61,689 nucleotides of DNA, taken from Halodesulfovibrio sp. GTDB lineage: Bacteria > Desulfobacterota > Desulfovibrionia > Desulfovibrionales > Desulfovibrionaceae. Positions 16,201 through 25,279 of this stretch are shown piece after piece. The notes under the pieces were generated by a model. It searched no databases and was not told the origin of the DNA. It saw only the letters and a program-made list of their open reading frames with translations. The stretch covers positions 1 through 61,689 of the forward strand of contig NZ_JADMLB010000039.1 in NCBI RefSeq assembly GCF_015482765.1, written 5' to 3'. Within the stretch, counting starts at the first letter, position 1, and each line of letters opens with the position of its first letter. The position numbers were made by a program, and so were the translations under genes.

Positions 16201-16972
16201 ATACAGACGTGCGTTCAGGATCAAGCATGTACGCTTCTAATAGAAGTTTTTTAGCTTGAGCAAGTTCATCAGACTCAAGATGGATATCAGCCAGATCACT
16301 GAGTACGACAAGACGGTTGGGAACAGAAAGGGCGTCGTCTCCTGTGGCTGAGAGTGCTTTTGTGAAGGCTTTGCGAGCCTCAAGATGTTTACCGGAACCT
16401 TTCAGTGCAATGCCGGAAACATAGGCGTGTTGTACTTCAGGAAACGAATAGGTGTTTCCCTGCAACCTGTTGAGCAACTCTTCATATCGTTTTTCTGCCA
16501 GAAGTAGATTCACGGCGCTGGAAAAAGCACTCGTTGCATCGGTAGATGAAAGCTCGTTGTTATCAAGCTTGGTGAGCAAAAGCTGTAATGCTTCGCTGTT
16601 GCGATCAAGTTTTTGTAACGAGGTAACAGCCAGCATCAGCCCGTTAGGATTGGCAGGCTGCTTTTGGAGAACTTTTTGTGCCTGTTCCGCTGCCTGCTTG
16701 TAGCGTCCCAGATTAAAAAGAACCTGTGCATAATCCAGCCGTGATCCGATATCTAACGGGTCAATCTCTAAAACTTTCCCAAATTCAACAGCAGCTTTTT
16801 CATCATCCCCGTTTCGAATATGCTCATATGCTTTGTCTTTGAAGGGAAAGACTTTAATTTTGATGCGCTCCTCTTCAAGCCAGCCCCGTTCAGACGCAAC
16901 AGAAGTTGCCGGAACTGCGAACAGCAGAAATAGGCAAGCGAGGAGATAAAAGAACGTAACAGCACGAAACAT
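13298..16972 (-). CDS. nfrA: NfrA-like outer-membrane TPR/beta-barrel polysaccharide exporter
   Basis: At 1224 residues it has a signal peptide (residues 1-26), then some 900 residues of TPR repeats (motifs such as LDYAQVLFNLGRYKQAAEQA), then a C-terminal domain of about 250 residues with alternating strands that ends in Phe (NIRVTF), as outer-membrane barrels do. This matches NfrA, the outer-membrane partner of NfrB and phage N4 receptor, which exports the NGR polysaccharide. AGGAG spans the stop of nfrB, so the genes are coupled. The TPR part should face the periplasm and guide the chain. Confidence 0.82.
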   Translation of the reverse strand: MFRAVTFFYLLACLFLLFAVPATSVASERGWLEEERIKIKVFPFKDKAYEHIRNGDDEKAAVEFGKVLEIDPLDIGSRLDYAQVLFNLGRYKQAAEQAQKVLQKQPANPNGLMLAVTSLQKLDRNSEALQLLLTKLDNNELSSTDATSAFSSAVNLLLAEKRYEELLNRLQGNTYSFPEVQHAYVSGIALKGSGKHLEARKAFTKALSATGDDALSVPNRLVVLSDLADIHLESDELAQAKKLLLEAYMLDPERTSVSYRLATIAYEEKRYKHALQWIDISIQKKSGTPQLLLKAFILEKSGKGTQALQMLTELEKRNTDPAIKAQILQQIGHTAVALKKYPVAIQSFSQAAELTPSSELLLSLATAQALNEEWEAAVATYELLFSQETAPEKKAQIQLQLGTAYMRFGKKQKAIETFSKALASDALSAKDRTDALQAIGFLQYGNKDYAAAKQTFQSALSKDSTNRSVLLALGRVQLRLDELNAAISNLERLQAHHTGYDISMLLANAYEKDNQQQKAMALYAELLADKSLTSGKKLAVLERMATLESRMGNHNKAGKLYRQAYDLDTAKAVLLLRAGEAFFAAKNNTAALENLKKFTATQHGSDRFEAISMMAFIYAEQNNKPAAIALYKKEMPRTDLTLNQRYTLLVNLGYLLLDTDSVKEGVTYMHQAIALRGDNQKLRFDMGMALYRVKEYRNSVTELLRAKELGTSYEADSALVYCYDKLNKPGIALYYKKEALKSAPKEILEESAEFYDQFAYLYTSEESYAEAAESYRKALSITPTALDYYQLGRVLRLSGDFEAAQEALQAVTAAELPSDDVRAQFFEDTGRVHMALEDYKPAQDNYQKAIDIKPTSERKFLLGQARGAAGDIDGAIESYLGALETDYSNTYLMALGYAYYKAGKLEEVDPIFEYLQGKDPDYISLVEDLAYINKQLYRNDKSVHWFKKSIENAPFYTDQTKESLRRKIYDFKEEVRNITNRWNIIGFYSYAPENGDFISDSQGVQIGVLDNAAGIEVGYIPKSFGFRNGKIFQFIGRASLTRMDNGVVDFESDSTQGAAGIRYKPFTDANVAVGVERLFKIGKLAEENTLLRLMGSIDDGWAMKAAESHWNYSFLFGEIDKYLDNRSRAVFILHGRQGHTWNVNDALLVTPHLYFTLKKTDPDKDDISYIEGGPALSLRWLEGEDKFISYKREWELIVRYSYNRQLAGDNETHSGLGVNIRVTF

Positions 16973-16983
16973 TATATGATCTC

Positions 16984-19221
16984 CTAAACGCTGAGAAAGC
17001 GTTTAAGGTTCTCTTGTTGTATAGCCTCATGTTCAAGAAGCACCTCACCCAGCATAGGTGAGCGTTTTTTCTGTTCTTCAAGGGCAGCGCTTAACTGTTC
17101 AGAACGAATATACCCTTTATCGACTAAAAATTCTCCAATTTTCTTAGCTTGTTCCTGTCCAAGATATTCTTTATCCGCTTCAACAAGCTGTTCCTTAGTA
17201 ATAGCCTTCTGAAGAAGTAAAATATCCCCTAGAGAAGTGTAGCGGCTCCGCTGTTCTTTTAATGCACTTTGCAGCTGTTCAAGTGTAATCTCATTGGCTT
17301 CAACAAGCTTTTTCCCAAGCAGACTTGCATCTTCCAGATCATTTTGTCGCGCATATCCTTTTCGAATGGCAAAAGAGATGTCGCTTTTTGTCGCAAGTCG
17401 AAGCGTTATTGACTGATTGATCTCTTTTTCCAGTGCATGCAGCGTCTTTTCGTCAAGCATTTCGTTGGAAGCAACGGTCAATTGCCCGTTGCTTAGAGAC
17501 AGAGGATACACTGTATATTTGTACGCAAGTGAAACAGGGACGAGCTCAAGAACTTGCATAGGCGTTTGATATGGATCAATTTCCTGCGTTGCGACAGTAA
17601 ATTGTACCCCAAGAGCCTGAATAAGCTGGTCTTCAGTGATTAACCCTTGTTCAATAAGAATTTCACCAAGGCGTTTTTTAGATTTTTTCTGCGCGGCAAG
17701 GGCGTTATCCAGCTGCTCAATAGTCAAAAAGCGTCTGTCCAGCAGCAGGTCTTCGAGTTTTCGACGATATGCACGCAGCTCGTCTTCAGAAGGATACACG
17801 TGGGCGGTTTTATCCCATGTGGCTTTTTGCCCCGTAATCTTCGTTTTTGTATAAATGAAAATTGCTCTGTTCGTGGCGATAAAGTTGATAACGTTCGCCC
17901 AGAATAAGCGAGGAACCGCCAGTAAGCTTTGATACCAGCCGTACGTAATATACACGACCATAATGCGCATGAAGATTCGCAGAAAGAGAAAGAACAAGCA
18001 TGCGGAAACTAGCGCAATAGAAAGCGGTGTATCATCCACCAGAGGCGGAAGACGGTACTGCTCTGTTATGACGTTATATGCAAACAGAGAAAGAATAATA
18101 AGAAACAGAATGTTACCGATGAAGTTGGCAAGGTTGGTAATGATCGGTTTTCTGTCTCGGACAAGCATGTACCGGAAGGCCAGATTTCCGCGCCAGCCGA
18201 CAGTTGTCCAGCCTTGAAGGGCAATCCCCATAACCCATCGTGTTTTTTGGCGGATTGCTGTTTTCATGGTGTTGGGAAAGAATTCTTTAATAGAGATGTA
18301 TTCTCGCACCTGCTTTTCTTTGGGTTTTCCTGTGAAAATGCTTTTTACCATTTTAGGACGCCATATCCATTGGCGAACAAAGCCCTGTTTCAACCCGAAC
18401 TCTTTCGCTTTCAGGCCGAAATCATAGTCTTCCGTAAGAGAGTTAATATCGAAAAGAAGGTGTTTTTTCGCAGCCGCCATGTTCTTCAGCCCCTGCCTGC
18501 TGAAGCCGGTTCCGACACCTGCGGAAGGGATAGCACCAGTCAGTGCTTCACGCACAACAATGTCACGAGTGTGCGTTTCTGCAAATTCATCCATGTAGTG
18601 ATTGCCGGTAAAATCAGTCCATTTGCGCGCCATGGGATGAACCGGAAGCTGAATCATATCCAGAGTCGGAATAACGTAGTTGCACAGTTTCAGCAGGAGT
18701 GGATGAAGAATATCTTCCGAGTCTTCCATAAGGAAAATATCAAACTTTTTCCCGTGGTCTTCTTCGAAAACCTGAATACCTTTGTATAGCCAGTTTAAGC
18801 AGTCCGCCTTACTGGTAGGGCCGTCTTTCGGGGTAACAATACGTTCAACGTTATCGAAGCGTTCCCGCACAAGATCAACTTCACGCTGTGTTGCCGGATC
18901 ATTAGGGTAAGTGCCGACAAAGATAACGTAGTTGGAATAGTTCATCGTTGTCAGCGTGTTTTCAAGCATGCGCCGGATTACTGCGGATTCATCCCAGCAG
19001 GGCAGCATCATAGCAATAGCCTGTTCAGGCTTTGCAAGCAGCTGTGCTTCAGTCAAACGCTTGTGTCGTGTGCGGATGAAAAGAATGCGGTAGATTTTGC
19101 GCGTGAAGTAGCAAATGTCGATAAAGAATTCGTCGATGCCACTTATTACAAAAATAAATGCCACCGCATAAAAGACTCCTTTGAGTCCAAGAAAAAGAGT
19201 AACAGCCCATTCATCAAGCAT
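16984..19221 (-). CDS. nfrB: NfrB-like inner-membrane glycosyltransferase with c-di-GMP-binding MshEN domain
   Basis: At 745 residues it has an N-terminal membrane segment (8-28), then a family 2 glycosyltransferase with DGPTSKADC, an EDSED-type acidic motif and the processive QKTRW motif, then several membrane segments (around 350-450). From about residue 487 come MshEN-type repeats: RLGEILIEQGLITEDQLIQAL is a near-perfect c-di-GMP site, followed by VPVSLAYKYTVYPL. Two or three more half-repeats follow (KIGEFLVDKGYIRSEQL, MLGEVLLEHEAIQQENL). In E. coli, NfrB makes the NGR polysaccharide from UDP-ManNAc when c-di-GMP is bound. The wecB gene next door supplies that precursor. The SD is weak. 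Confidence 0.85.
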   Translation of the reverse strand: MLDEWAVTLFLGLKGVFYAVAFIFVISGIDEFFIDICYFTRKIYRILFIRTRHKRLTEAQLLAKPEQAIAMMLPCWDESAVIRRMLENTLTTMNYSNYVIFVGTYPNDPATQREVDLVRERFDNVERIVTPKDGPTSKADCLNWLYKGIQVFEEDHGKKFDIFLMEDSEDILHPLLLKLCNYVIPTLDMIQLPVHPMARKWTDFTGNHYMDEFAETHTRDIVVREALTGAIPSAGVGTGFSRQGLKNMAAAKKHLLFDINSLTEDYDFGLKAKEFGLKQGFVRQWIWRPKMVKSIFTGKPKEKQVREYISIKEFFPNTMKTAIRQKTRWVMGIALQGWTTVGWRGNLAFRYMLVRDRKPIITNLANFIGNILFLIILSLFAYNVITEQYRLPPLVDDTPLSIALVSACLFFLFLRIFMRIMVVYITYGWYQSLLAVPRLFWANVINFIATNRAIFIYTKTKITGQKATWDKTAHVYPSEDELRAYRRKLEDLLLDRRFLTIEQLDNALAAQKKSKKRLGEILIEQGLITEDQLIQALGVQFTVATQEIDPYQTPMQVLELVPVSLAYKYTVYPLSLSNGQLTVASNEMLDEKTLHALEKEINQSITLRLATKSDISFAIRKGYARQNDLEDASLLGKKLVEANEITLEQLQSALKEQRSRYTSLGDILLLQKAITKEQLVEADKEYLGQEQAKKIGEFLVDKGYIRSEQLSAALEEQKKRSPMLGEVLLEHEAIQQENLKRFLSV

Positions 19222-19288
19222 AGAGGTCTCGTGCTAACGTGAGGTTCGAAGTGTGCAGTCGTAGAAAAGCGTTGTTCAGTGGACGGTA

Positions 19289-20467
19289 TTATTCCGGTTT
19301 GTTGAAAACAAACGATTCACGTTCGCTCAGATACGGAGTTTTGCCGCTGTGCCACGTAAGAATTGCAGAGACAATTCGTTCGGAAGCATGTCCGTCTCCG
19401 AACGGATTGCCGGTTCGGGCAATTCTGTCCGCAAATTTGGAATCACTGAGTGCTGCTGTTGCCTGCGTGACAATTTCATCTGTATCCGTCCCCACCAGTT
19501 TGGAAACGTTGATGTTTACAGCCTCAGGGCGTTCTGTTGTTTTGCGCATTACCAGCACAGGCACGCCGAAGGTCGGTGCTTCTTCCTGCACCCCACCGGA
19601 ATCACTCAGCACAAGAGAGGCATGCTTCATGGTGGAAATAAAATCGAAGTAATCAAGCGGCTCGATAATGTGGATGCGCTTGTGCTCAGGAATGCTTTTG
19701 AACACAACATCGCGGACTTTCGGATTTTTGTGTATCGGGAACACAATTTCTACATCATCAAACCGCCGCACGATTTCATTGATGGCAGAGCAAATATTTT
19801 TGAGCGGTTCTCCCCACGATTCTCTGCGGTGTGCTGTCACAAGAATAAGCCTGTGGTTAGAAATGACAGCCTGTGCCACATCTTTCGGGAGTTCGGTTAC
19901 TTTGTTGGAAATTGTGTACAAGGCATCAACAACCGTGTTGCCGGTTGTGATGATGCTAGAAGGATCTACCCCTTCAGCCAGTAAATGATTGCGTGCCACA
20001 TAGGTGGGAGCAAAATTTAATGTCGTAAATGTGCTGATAAGCTTGCGGTTGGCTTCTTCAGGAAATGGGTTCTGCAAATCTCCGCTTCGTAATCCTGCTT
20101 CAACATGCCCAACAGGGATCTCACGATGAAAAGCAGCCAAGGCGCCGGCGAACGCTGTGGTCGTGTCCCCTTGAACCAGCAGCAGATCGGGAGATGTCTC
20201 TTCAAGCAACGCGTCCATACCGTTGAGTGCCCGGGCGGCAAGCTGGTTCAGATTCTGATTTTCTTTCATTAATTCCAGATCAATGTCCGGAGTAATGTTG
20301 AAAAAGGAAAAGACCTGATCGAGTTGTGAACGATGCTGACCGGTAGAGATAAGGTGCGTTTCAATATCAGGCACTGCGGTAAGGCATTGCAGTAGAGGCG
20401 CCATTTTGATGGCTTCAGGTCGTGTGCCGACAACAGCAGAAATTTTGAGCTTTTTATGTGGTGCCAT
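19289..20467 (-). CDS. wecB: UDP-N-acetylglucosamine 2-epimerase (WecB)
   Basis: It converts UDP-GlcNAc to UDP-ManNAc in the cytoplasm. The start was set at the ATG at 20467 (MAPHKKLKIS) because the family begins just before the GTRPEAIKM motif; that gives 392 residues, normal for WecB. GGGGGA precedes it. Other family motifs are EAGLRSGD and SDSGGVQEE with the catalytic acidic residues. It is first in the operon ahead of nfrB and nfrA, which fits the need of the NGR pathway for UDP-ManNAc. It could also feed O-antigen or teichuronic-type glycans. Confidence 0.93.
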   Translation of the reverse strand: MAPHKKLKISAVVGTRPEAIKMAPLLQCLTAVPDIETHLISTGQHRSQLDQVFSFFNITPDIDLELMKENQNLNQLAARALNGMDALLEETSPDLLLVQGDTTTAFAGALAAFHREIPVGHVEAGLRSGDLQNPFPEEANRKLISTFTTLNFAPTYVARNHLLAEGVDPSSIITTGNTVVDALYTISNKVTELPKDVAQAVISNHRLILVTAHRRESWGEPLKNICSAINEIVRRFDDVEIVFPIHKNPKVRDVVFKSIPEHKRIHIIEPLDYFDFISTMKHASLVLSDSGGVQEEAPTFGVPVLVMRKTTERPEAVNINVSKLVGTDTDEIVTQATAALSDSKFADRIARTGNPFGDGHASERIVSAILTWHSGKTPYLSERESFVFNKPE

Positions 20468-21170
20468 AACGTTATATCCCCCATATAATCGTGGCTGATT
20501 CGTTTGCCGAATATCTTTTGTGAGAGCCTGCGCTTGCTGCACACGCCATCTCATCATTCGTAAAGAATGAATTTTGAACGATACAAAGTGCTTGAACAAT
20601 TCAAAAATGAATAAACACCGTGCAAAAATGCACTGCATGTAAACTCAGTTTACTACTATTCAAGAGAAAGTTCTTTTGTATCTATTATGATGATGGCAAA
20701 TCTGCATGCGTATGCAGTATAGAAGTGGCTGTTCTCTGAAGAAAGAACAGTTCCCCCCACGTAACTATCCTTCCTTACTTTCATATCAAGACACTTATTT
20801 CAAATACAACTTTGAAAAGTAAGTGCTGATTTTTCTTAAGAACTACTAACAAAAGATAAAGACAAGAAAAGATATCGATAATGCTTGTTGATTATATCGT
20901 ATATATTTAACGGATTAGAATAACTGCATGCAAAATAAATTGTTAATTCTTTCTGACATGGAAAGTTGCATGATTTTTGGGCTGAAATAGTATGTAAGCA
21001 ATTACTTTATGTAGTCGATAGTTAGGAAGGTGGTGTATAATTAAGATCCTTAAATTATTCACGGTATGGACAAAATTGTGATGTGTAAAAAGGGAAGGGG
21101 AAGGTGTTTACTTTCTTTGGTAGCGGCGTATGCTTTGCGCACTATTTTTACCAATAACAAGGCAGTATAT
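20468..21170. other. Divergent control region between wecB and pepT
   Basis: No gene is supported in these 703 bases. It holds a 7-bp inverted repeat CTGTTCT/AGAACAG at 20729-20750, the imperfect palindrome TGCATGCGTATGCA at about 20703-20716, and a perfect TATAAT at 21036-21041 without a good -35, a plausible pepT promoter. The sites fit operators of the wecB-nfr operon, but no regulator can be named. Confidence 0.5.
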
Positions 21171-22421
21171 ATGCAGACTACAAAAGATATGACTTCTTTT
21201 TTGACAGAACGGCTCCTTCGCTATTGTGCTGTGGACACACAGAGCGATGCTGCTTCAACCACCCGCCCAAGCACGGAATGTCAACTTGTTTTGCTTCGCA
21301 TGCTCGTGGATGAACTGCACGAACTCGGCATAACGGATGCCTGTCTGACAGAGTATGGTGCTGTTCTGGCAACTATTCCTTCAAATGTTAAGCATACTGT
21401 GCCGACTATCGCTTTTGTTGCTCACGTAGATACTGCTCCGTCGTTCAAGGCAACAGGTGTTAAGCCGTTGCTGCATAAAGAATGGGATGGGGCGGATATC
21501 GTCTTGCCTGATAATCCAGAGCTTGTGCTTTCAGCCGAAGCTTTTCCTCTTCTTGCCGGAAAACAAGGTGAAGATATTGTCACTGCAAGCGGTACAACGT
21601 TGCTCGGTGCAGATGATAAAGCAGGCATTGCTGTTATCATGGGGGTGGTGCTCTGGCTTCGTGAACATCCGGATGTTCCGCACGGGGATATCCGCGTCTG
21701 TTTTACCCCTGATGAAGAAATCGGCGAAGGCGTTACCGATGAGCTTGTTCGTGATCTTGCATGTGATTTTGCATACACCATTGATGGTGAAGATCCGGGG
21801 ACTCTGACGTACGAAAGTTTTTCGGCGGATAAAGCAATCATTACCTTTGAAGGCGTGTCTATTCATACCGGTTCAGCCAAAGATAAACTGGTCAATGCGC
21901 TGTTTCTGGCAGCAAAATTTATCAATACCCTGCCACAAAACAGACTCACACCGGAAACCACATCAGGCTATGAGGGCTTTATCTTTGCAGATGAACTTTC
22001 CGGTAATGCTGCTGAATGTTCTTTAGAAATGAATCTGCGTCATTTTGAACTGGACGGTCTTGAAGAGCAGCGCGAACTCATCAGAGAAGCGTGTGTTCTC
22101 ATCGGGAAAACTGAACCTCGAGCAAAGATTACCTGTGAGTTTGCCGAACAATATCGCAATATGCGTTACTGGTTGGAAAATGATATGCGTCCTGTGGAGA
22201 TTGCGCGGGAAGCGTTTGAGGAAGTGGGACTGCAGGTTGTTGAAGAACCTATTCGAGGTGGTACAGACGGATCGTTACTTACTGAGAAAGGAATACCAAC
22301 ACCGAACATTTTTTGCGGAATGCAGAATGTGCACGGCCCATATGAATGGGTAAGCATACAGGATATGGAAAAAGCAATGCAGGTGTGTGTACTGCTAAGT
22401 CAAAAGTGGGCACATCAGTAA
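21171..22421 (+). CDS. pepT: Peptidase T (tripeptidase, M20B metallopeptidase)
   Basis: It removes the N-terminal residue from tripeptides in the cytoplasm, using two zinc ions. The start was set at MQTTKDMTSF (21171), with AAGG before it, because PepT begins just before the LL-RY motif; the protein is then 416 residues, a normal length. Metal ligands are visible in VAHVDTAP, GADDKAGIA, DEEIGEG, DGEDPGT and the late HGPYEW. A TATAAT lies 130 bases upstream. It is monocistronic by layout. Confidence 0.95.
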   Translation: MQTTKDMTSFLTERLLRYCAVDTQSDAASTTRPSTECQLVLLRMLVDELHELGITDACLTEYGAVLATIPSNVKHTVPTIAFVAHVDTAPSFKATGVKPLLHKEWDGADIVLPDNPELVLSAEAFPLLAGKQGEDIVTASGTTLLGADDKAGIAVIMGVVLWLREHPDVPHGDIRVCFTPDEEIGEGVTDELVRDLACDFAYTIDGEDPGTLTYESFSADKAIITFEGVSIHTGSAKDKLVNALFLAAKFINTLPQNRLTPETTSGYEGFIFADELSGNAAECSLEMNLRHFELDGLEEQRELIREACVLIGKTEPRAKITCEFAEQYRNMRYWLENDMRPVEIAREAFEEVGLQVVEEPIRGGTDGSLLTEKGIPTPNIFCGMQNVHGPYEWVSIQDMEKAMQVCVLLSQKWAHQ

Positions 22422-22557
22422 TAAAAACTTTCTAAGAGAGATTCTAACAGAAACGTGTATCAGTATGGGAGTAATGCTTCTATTATGCGACGCATAAGCT
22501 TTCGCATATGCATTTATTACGTCAGAAGAGTGGTGTAAGTCGTTTCTTCTTGTTTCT

Positions 22558-22600
22558 TGTGAAACACGTTGAGACACAAGGTGTGAAACACTTTGAGACA
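22558..22600. repeat. 19-bp direct repeat pair upstream of the purine permease
   Basis: TGTGAAACACGTTGAGACA (22558-22576) and the same with one change (22582-22600) are repeated with a 24-base period. Two phased copies ahead of a permease suggest a regulator binding site, identity unknown. Confidence 0.65.
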
Positions 22601-22650
22601 AGCTTGGCTCTTTTCTTGCGCTCTCATACGTTTTGGTGCATGGAGTGCGA

Positions 22651-22755
22651 GCCGACCGACTACCCATGGTCGGCTTTGCTGTTGTTAACGAGCAGAATCG
22701 CATTTTAGGGAGCACCTTCGACAAGGTGCGGCAATCCGTACGGGGACTGTACGGA
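22651..22755 (+). promoter_or_regulatory. Leader with three consecutive hairpins, purine permease mRNA
   Basis: Three stems follow one another: GCCGACC/GGTCGGC (22651-22674), CACCTT/AAGGTG (22713-22728) and TCCGTAC/GTACGGA (22735-22755), ending about 30 bases before the SD. No T tract follows any of them. It does not match the purine (guanine/adenine) riboswitch as I know it. It may be an unassigned leader element. Confidence 0.5.
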
Positions 22756-22803
22756 GCGTTGAGGTGAGGAAATGCGGTGATGTTACGTAAGGAGGATCTT
22801 GTT

Positions 22804-24117
22804 GTGAACAAGGGATTTCTTGAGCGTATGTTCAAGCTGTCCGAGCACGGCACTACTGTAAAAACAGAAGTGACTGCGGGCCTGACTACTTTTATGACTA
22901 TGGCGTACATTCTGGCTGTTAACCCTATTATTCTGGGAGCCGCAGGAATGGACCCGGCTGCGGTGTTTACTGCATCTGCAGTGTCCGCAGTTGTTGGTAC
23001 TTTGATTATGGCGCTTTTTGCTAACCTGCCGTTTGCGCTTGCACCTGGCATGGGCTTGAACGCATTTTTCGCCTACACCGTAGTTCTTACTATGGGCTAC
23101 TCTTGGCAGACTGCACTTACAGCGGTTTTCCTCGAAGGTGTAATTTTTATTCTTCTCACCGGTACCAACATTCGTGAAGCAATCATTAACAGTATTCCTG
23201 TTAACCTGAAGCGTGCTATCTCAGCAGGTATCGGCTTCTTTATCGCGCTTATCGGTTTTAAAAATGCCGGTATTGTTGTCGGTTCCGATGCAACCCTCGT
23301 AACTGTAGGTAACATTGCCTCAGCAGGTCCGCTTGTTTGTATCATCGGTCTTGTTATCATCGGCGTATTGTTCTCTAAAAAAGTTAAAGGCGCACTGCTT
23401 ATCGGTATGCTTGCAGCTACCATCATCGGTATTCCTTTCGGCGTAACCGATCTGAGTGCGTTTAATACAGACCACTTGTTCAGCGTTCCAAGCCTTTCTC
23501 CATTGATGTTCCAGTTGGATTTCTCCAATGTGTTCTCTCTGGATATGGCAATTATCCTCTTCACTTTCCTGTTTGTTGATATGTTCGATACCGTAGGTAC
23601 TCTTATTGGTGTTACTGCTAAAGCGAACATGCTTGACGAACGTGGTCGTGTACCGAATGCAAAACAGGCTCTGTTTGCTGATGCTATCGCAACTACTGCA
23701 GGTGCATGTCTCGGTACATCCACTGTTACCACCTTCGTTGAAAGTGCAGCAGGTGTAGCAGAAGGTGGACGTACCGGTCTTACTTCCCTGACTACAGCAG
23801 GTTTGTTTGCTCTGGCACTGCTCGTGGCTCCAATCTTCCTCGTAATTCCAGCTCAGGCAACTGCTCCGGCTTTGATTACTGTAGGTATGTTCATGATGAG
23901 CCCGATTCGTGAGATCGACCTTGACGATTACACCGAAGCAATCCCTGCATTCCTGTGTATCGTTATGATGCCTTACACATTCAGCATCGCAGAAGGTATC
24001 ATCTTCGGTCTTACCTCCTACGTTGTTCTCAAATTCCTCACAGGCCGTCGTGTTGAGATTCCGACTCTCGCATACATTCTTGTAGGTCTGTTTGTTCTGA
24101 AATTCCTTATGCACTAG
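22804..24117 (+). CDS. Guanine/hypoxanthine permease, AzgA/PbuG type (NCS2 superfamily)
   Basis: A 437-residue inner-membrane permease with 12-14 hydrophobic segments. Signature stretches are TAGLTTFMTMAYIL near residues 20-35, APGMGLNAFFAYTVV and DMFDTVGTLIGV, as in AzgA, PbuG and PurP. It imports hypoxanthine, guanine or adenine by proton symport; which one cannot be told. The GTG at 22804 was chosen because AAGGAGG lies eight bases before it; the ATG at 22777 has no SD and would place this SD inside the gene. purB is in the same window but not linked. Confidence 0.92.
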   Translation: MNKGFLERMFKLSEHGTTVKTEVTAGLTTFMTMAYILAVNPIILGAAGMDPAAVFTASAVSAVVGTLIMALFANLPFALAPGMGLNAFFAYTVVLTMGYSWQTALTAVFLEGVIFILLTGTNIREAIINSIPVNLKRAISAGIGFFIALIGFKNAGIVVGSDATLVTVGNIASAGPLVCIIGLVIIGVLFSKKVKGALLIGMLAATIIGIPFGVTDLSAFNTDHLFSVPSLSPLMFQLDFSNVFSLDMAIILFTFLFVDMFDTVGTLIGVTAKANMLDERGRVPNAKQALFADAIATTAGACLGTSTVTTFVESAAGVAEGGRTGLTSLTTAGLFALALLVAPIFLVIPAQATAPALITVGMFMMSPIREIDLDDYTEAIPAFLCIVMMPYTFSIAEGIIFGLTSYVVLKFLTGRRVEIPTLAYILVGLFVLKFLMH

Positions 24118-24152
24118 TTTGCATACGTAGTTTCAAGAGATAAAAAGCTCAT

Positions 24153-24185
24153 AAGCCTCTTGTGTTCGCACAAGGGGCTTTTTTT
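24153..24185 (+). terminator. Terminator of the purine permease gene
   Basis: A 12-bp stem AAGCCTCTTGTG/CACAAGGGGCTT with a TTCG tetraloop is followed by five more T. Confidence 0.95.
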
Positions 24186-24279
24186 ATCGCTTTTCACGCA
24201 AATACATTGCCTTATCATAGGTTTTATCTGCCGTTATTGGGATAGTATGAGTAGGCTTTTTTATGAAAAGGAGTTTGCC

Positions 24280-25248
24280 ATGGCCCGAGAACTGAGCAGT
24301 AAATTTATACATGATCTGCACGAAAACGGTCCCCTGTACCCGTTTCTGGAATTTGTCCGAAAAGATACATCTCTGGATATGCAGATTCGTCCGGATGAGG
24401 TGCATATTTATTATAGAGGCATTGCGCTGCTGATAGTCCGTTTACGGGCTGGAAAGTATGACATGCTGTTTAATCAAAATTACCTGACTAAAAGCTATCC
24501 GGTCGACCTGCCAAGCGTTGATAATACGCTGATGGACGAACCGGAACGATGGATAGATATTTTTGCAGAATTAAAGACCTGCATAGACGTCTACCTTTCC
24601 TGCAACGAAAAGACTGTGTATTCCTGTGAAGAACAGGTGGTGGTCAAAGACTTCTTGCAGACAACCATGCGCGAAAACAGTTATTCTGCAGTAGCTCCGC
24701 GTACTGATTATCATATTACCGACATCGATTGCCAAAGCTCGTTTTCAACCGGTGTTGTTATGCGCTTTGATATGCTCGGCGTATATTTACCGTCGGAGAT
24801 CGGTGCACGGATTGATCCGAATCCGGCACTTGCAGTGTTTGCAATGCGGTTTGGAGCAATGAATCTTACAGGGCCGTATGGTCTTATTCCGTATCTCGAT
24901 AAGCTTTTTAAGCTTGTTGATGAAACACATGCTCTGCAAGAGCTTGCAGAAGAAGTGGAAAACGTCTTCTACCAACGCAAGGAGCTTATGCTTCCCGGCA
25001 GTCAGGTAGGCCATAAAGGCGGTCTGCGGGAGATTATCAGCAATAAACCGCATCTCATTATCAATTTGGCAAATCAGGAGCCTGAAGGCTCAAAGCTGGC
25101 AGAACTGCTTGAATCCAAAAAGCTGCAAAGCGTAGTCGGATTGCTGAGTGACTCTCTCGATGTCAAATTTGTGCACTCAAGATTTATGGGATACGGCATC
25201 TATCGTAAGTGCCTGTACTCTATAGATGAGGTGAAAAACATTCTATAA
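24280..25248 (+). CDS. Protein of unknown function, 322 residues
   Basis: The start was set at the ATG at 24280, which has AAAAGGAG six bases before it. The protein has no signal peptide or membrane segment. It has mixed alpha/beta character, with HIYYRGIALLIVRL near residue 45, a ITDIDCQSSF acidic motif near the middle and HKGGLREII in the C-terminal third. I do not recognise the family. It lies alone between two strong terminators, so it has its own promoter and is probably cytoplasmic. Confidence 0.8.
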   Translation: MARELSSKFIHDLHENGPLYPFLEFVRKDTSLDMQIRPDEVHIYYRGIALLIVRLRAGKYDMLFNQNYLTKSYPVDLPSVDNTLMDEPERWIDIFAELKTCIDVYLSCNEKTVYSCEEQVVVKDFLQTTMRENSYSAVAPRTDYHITDIDCQSSFSTGVVMRFDMLGVYLPSEIGARIDPNPALAVFAMRFGAMNLTGPYGLIPYLDKLFKLVDETHALQELAEEVENVFYQRKELMLPGSQVGHKGGLREIISNKPHLIINLANQEPEGSKLAELLESKKLQSVVGLLSDSLDVKFVHSRFMGYGIYRKCLYSIDEVKNIL

Positions 25249-25279
25249 CGATAATCCTAATTATAATAGCGTTACTATT

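Noticed and set aside
22422-22803. Classic purine riboswitch ahead of the purine permease
   Set aside because: The conserved core and paired loops of that aptamer are not present.
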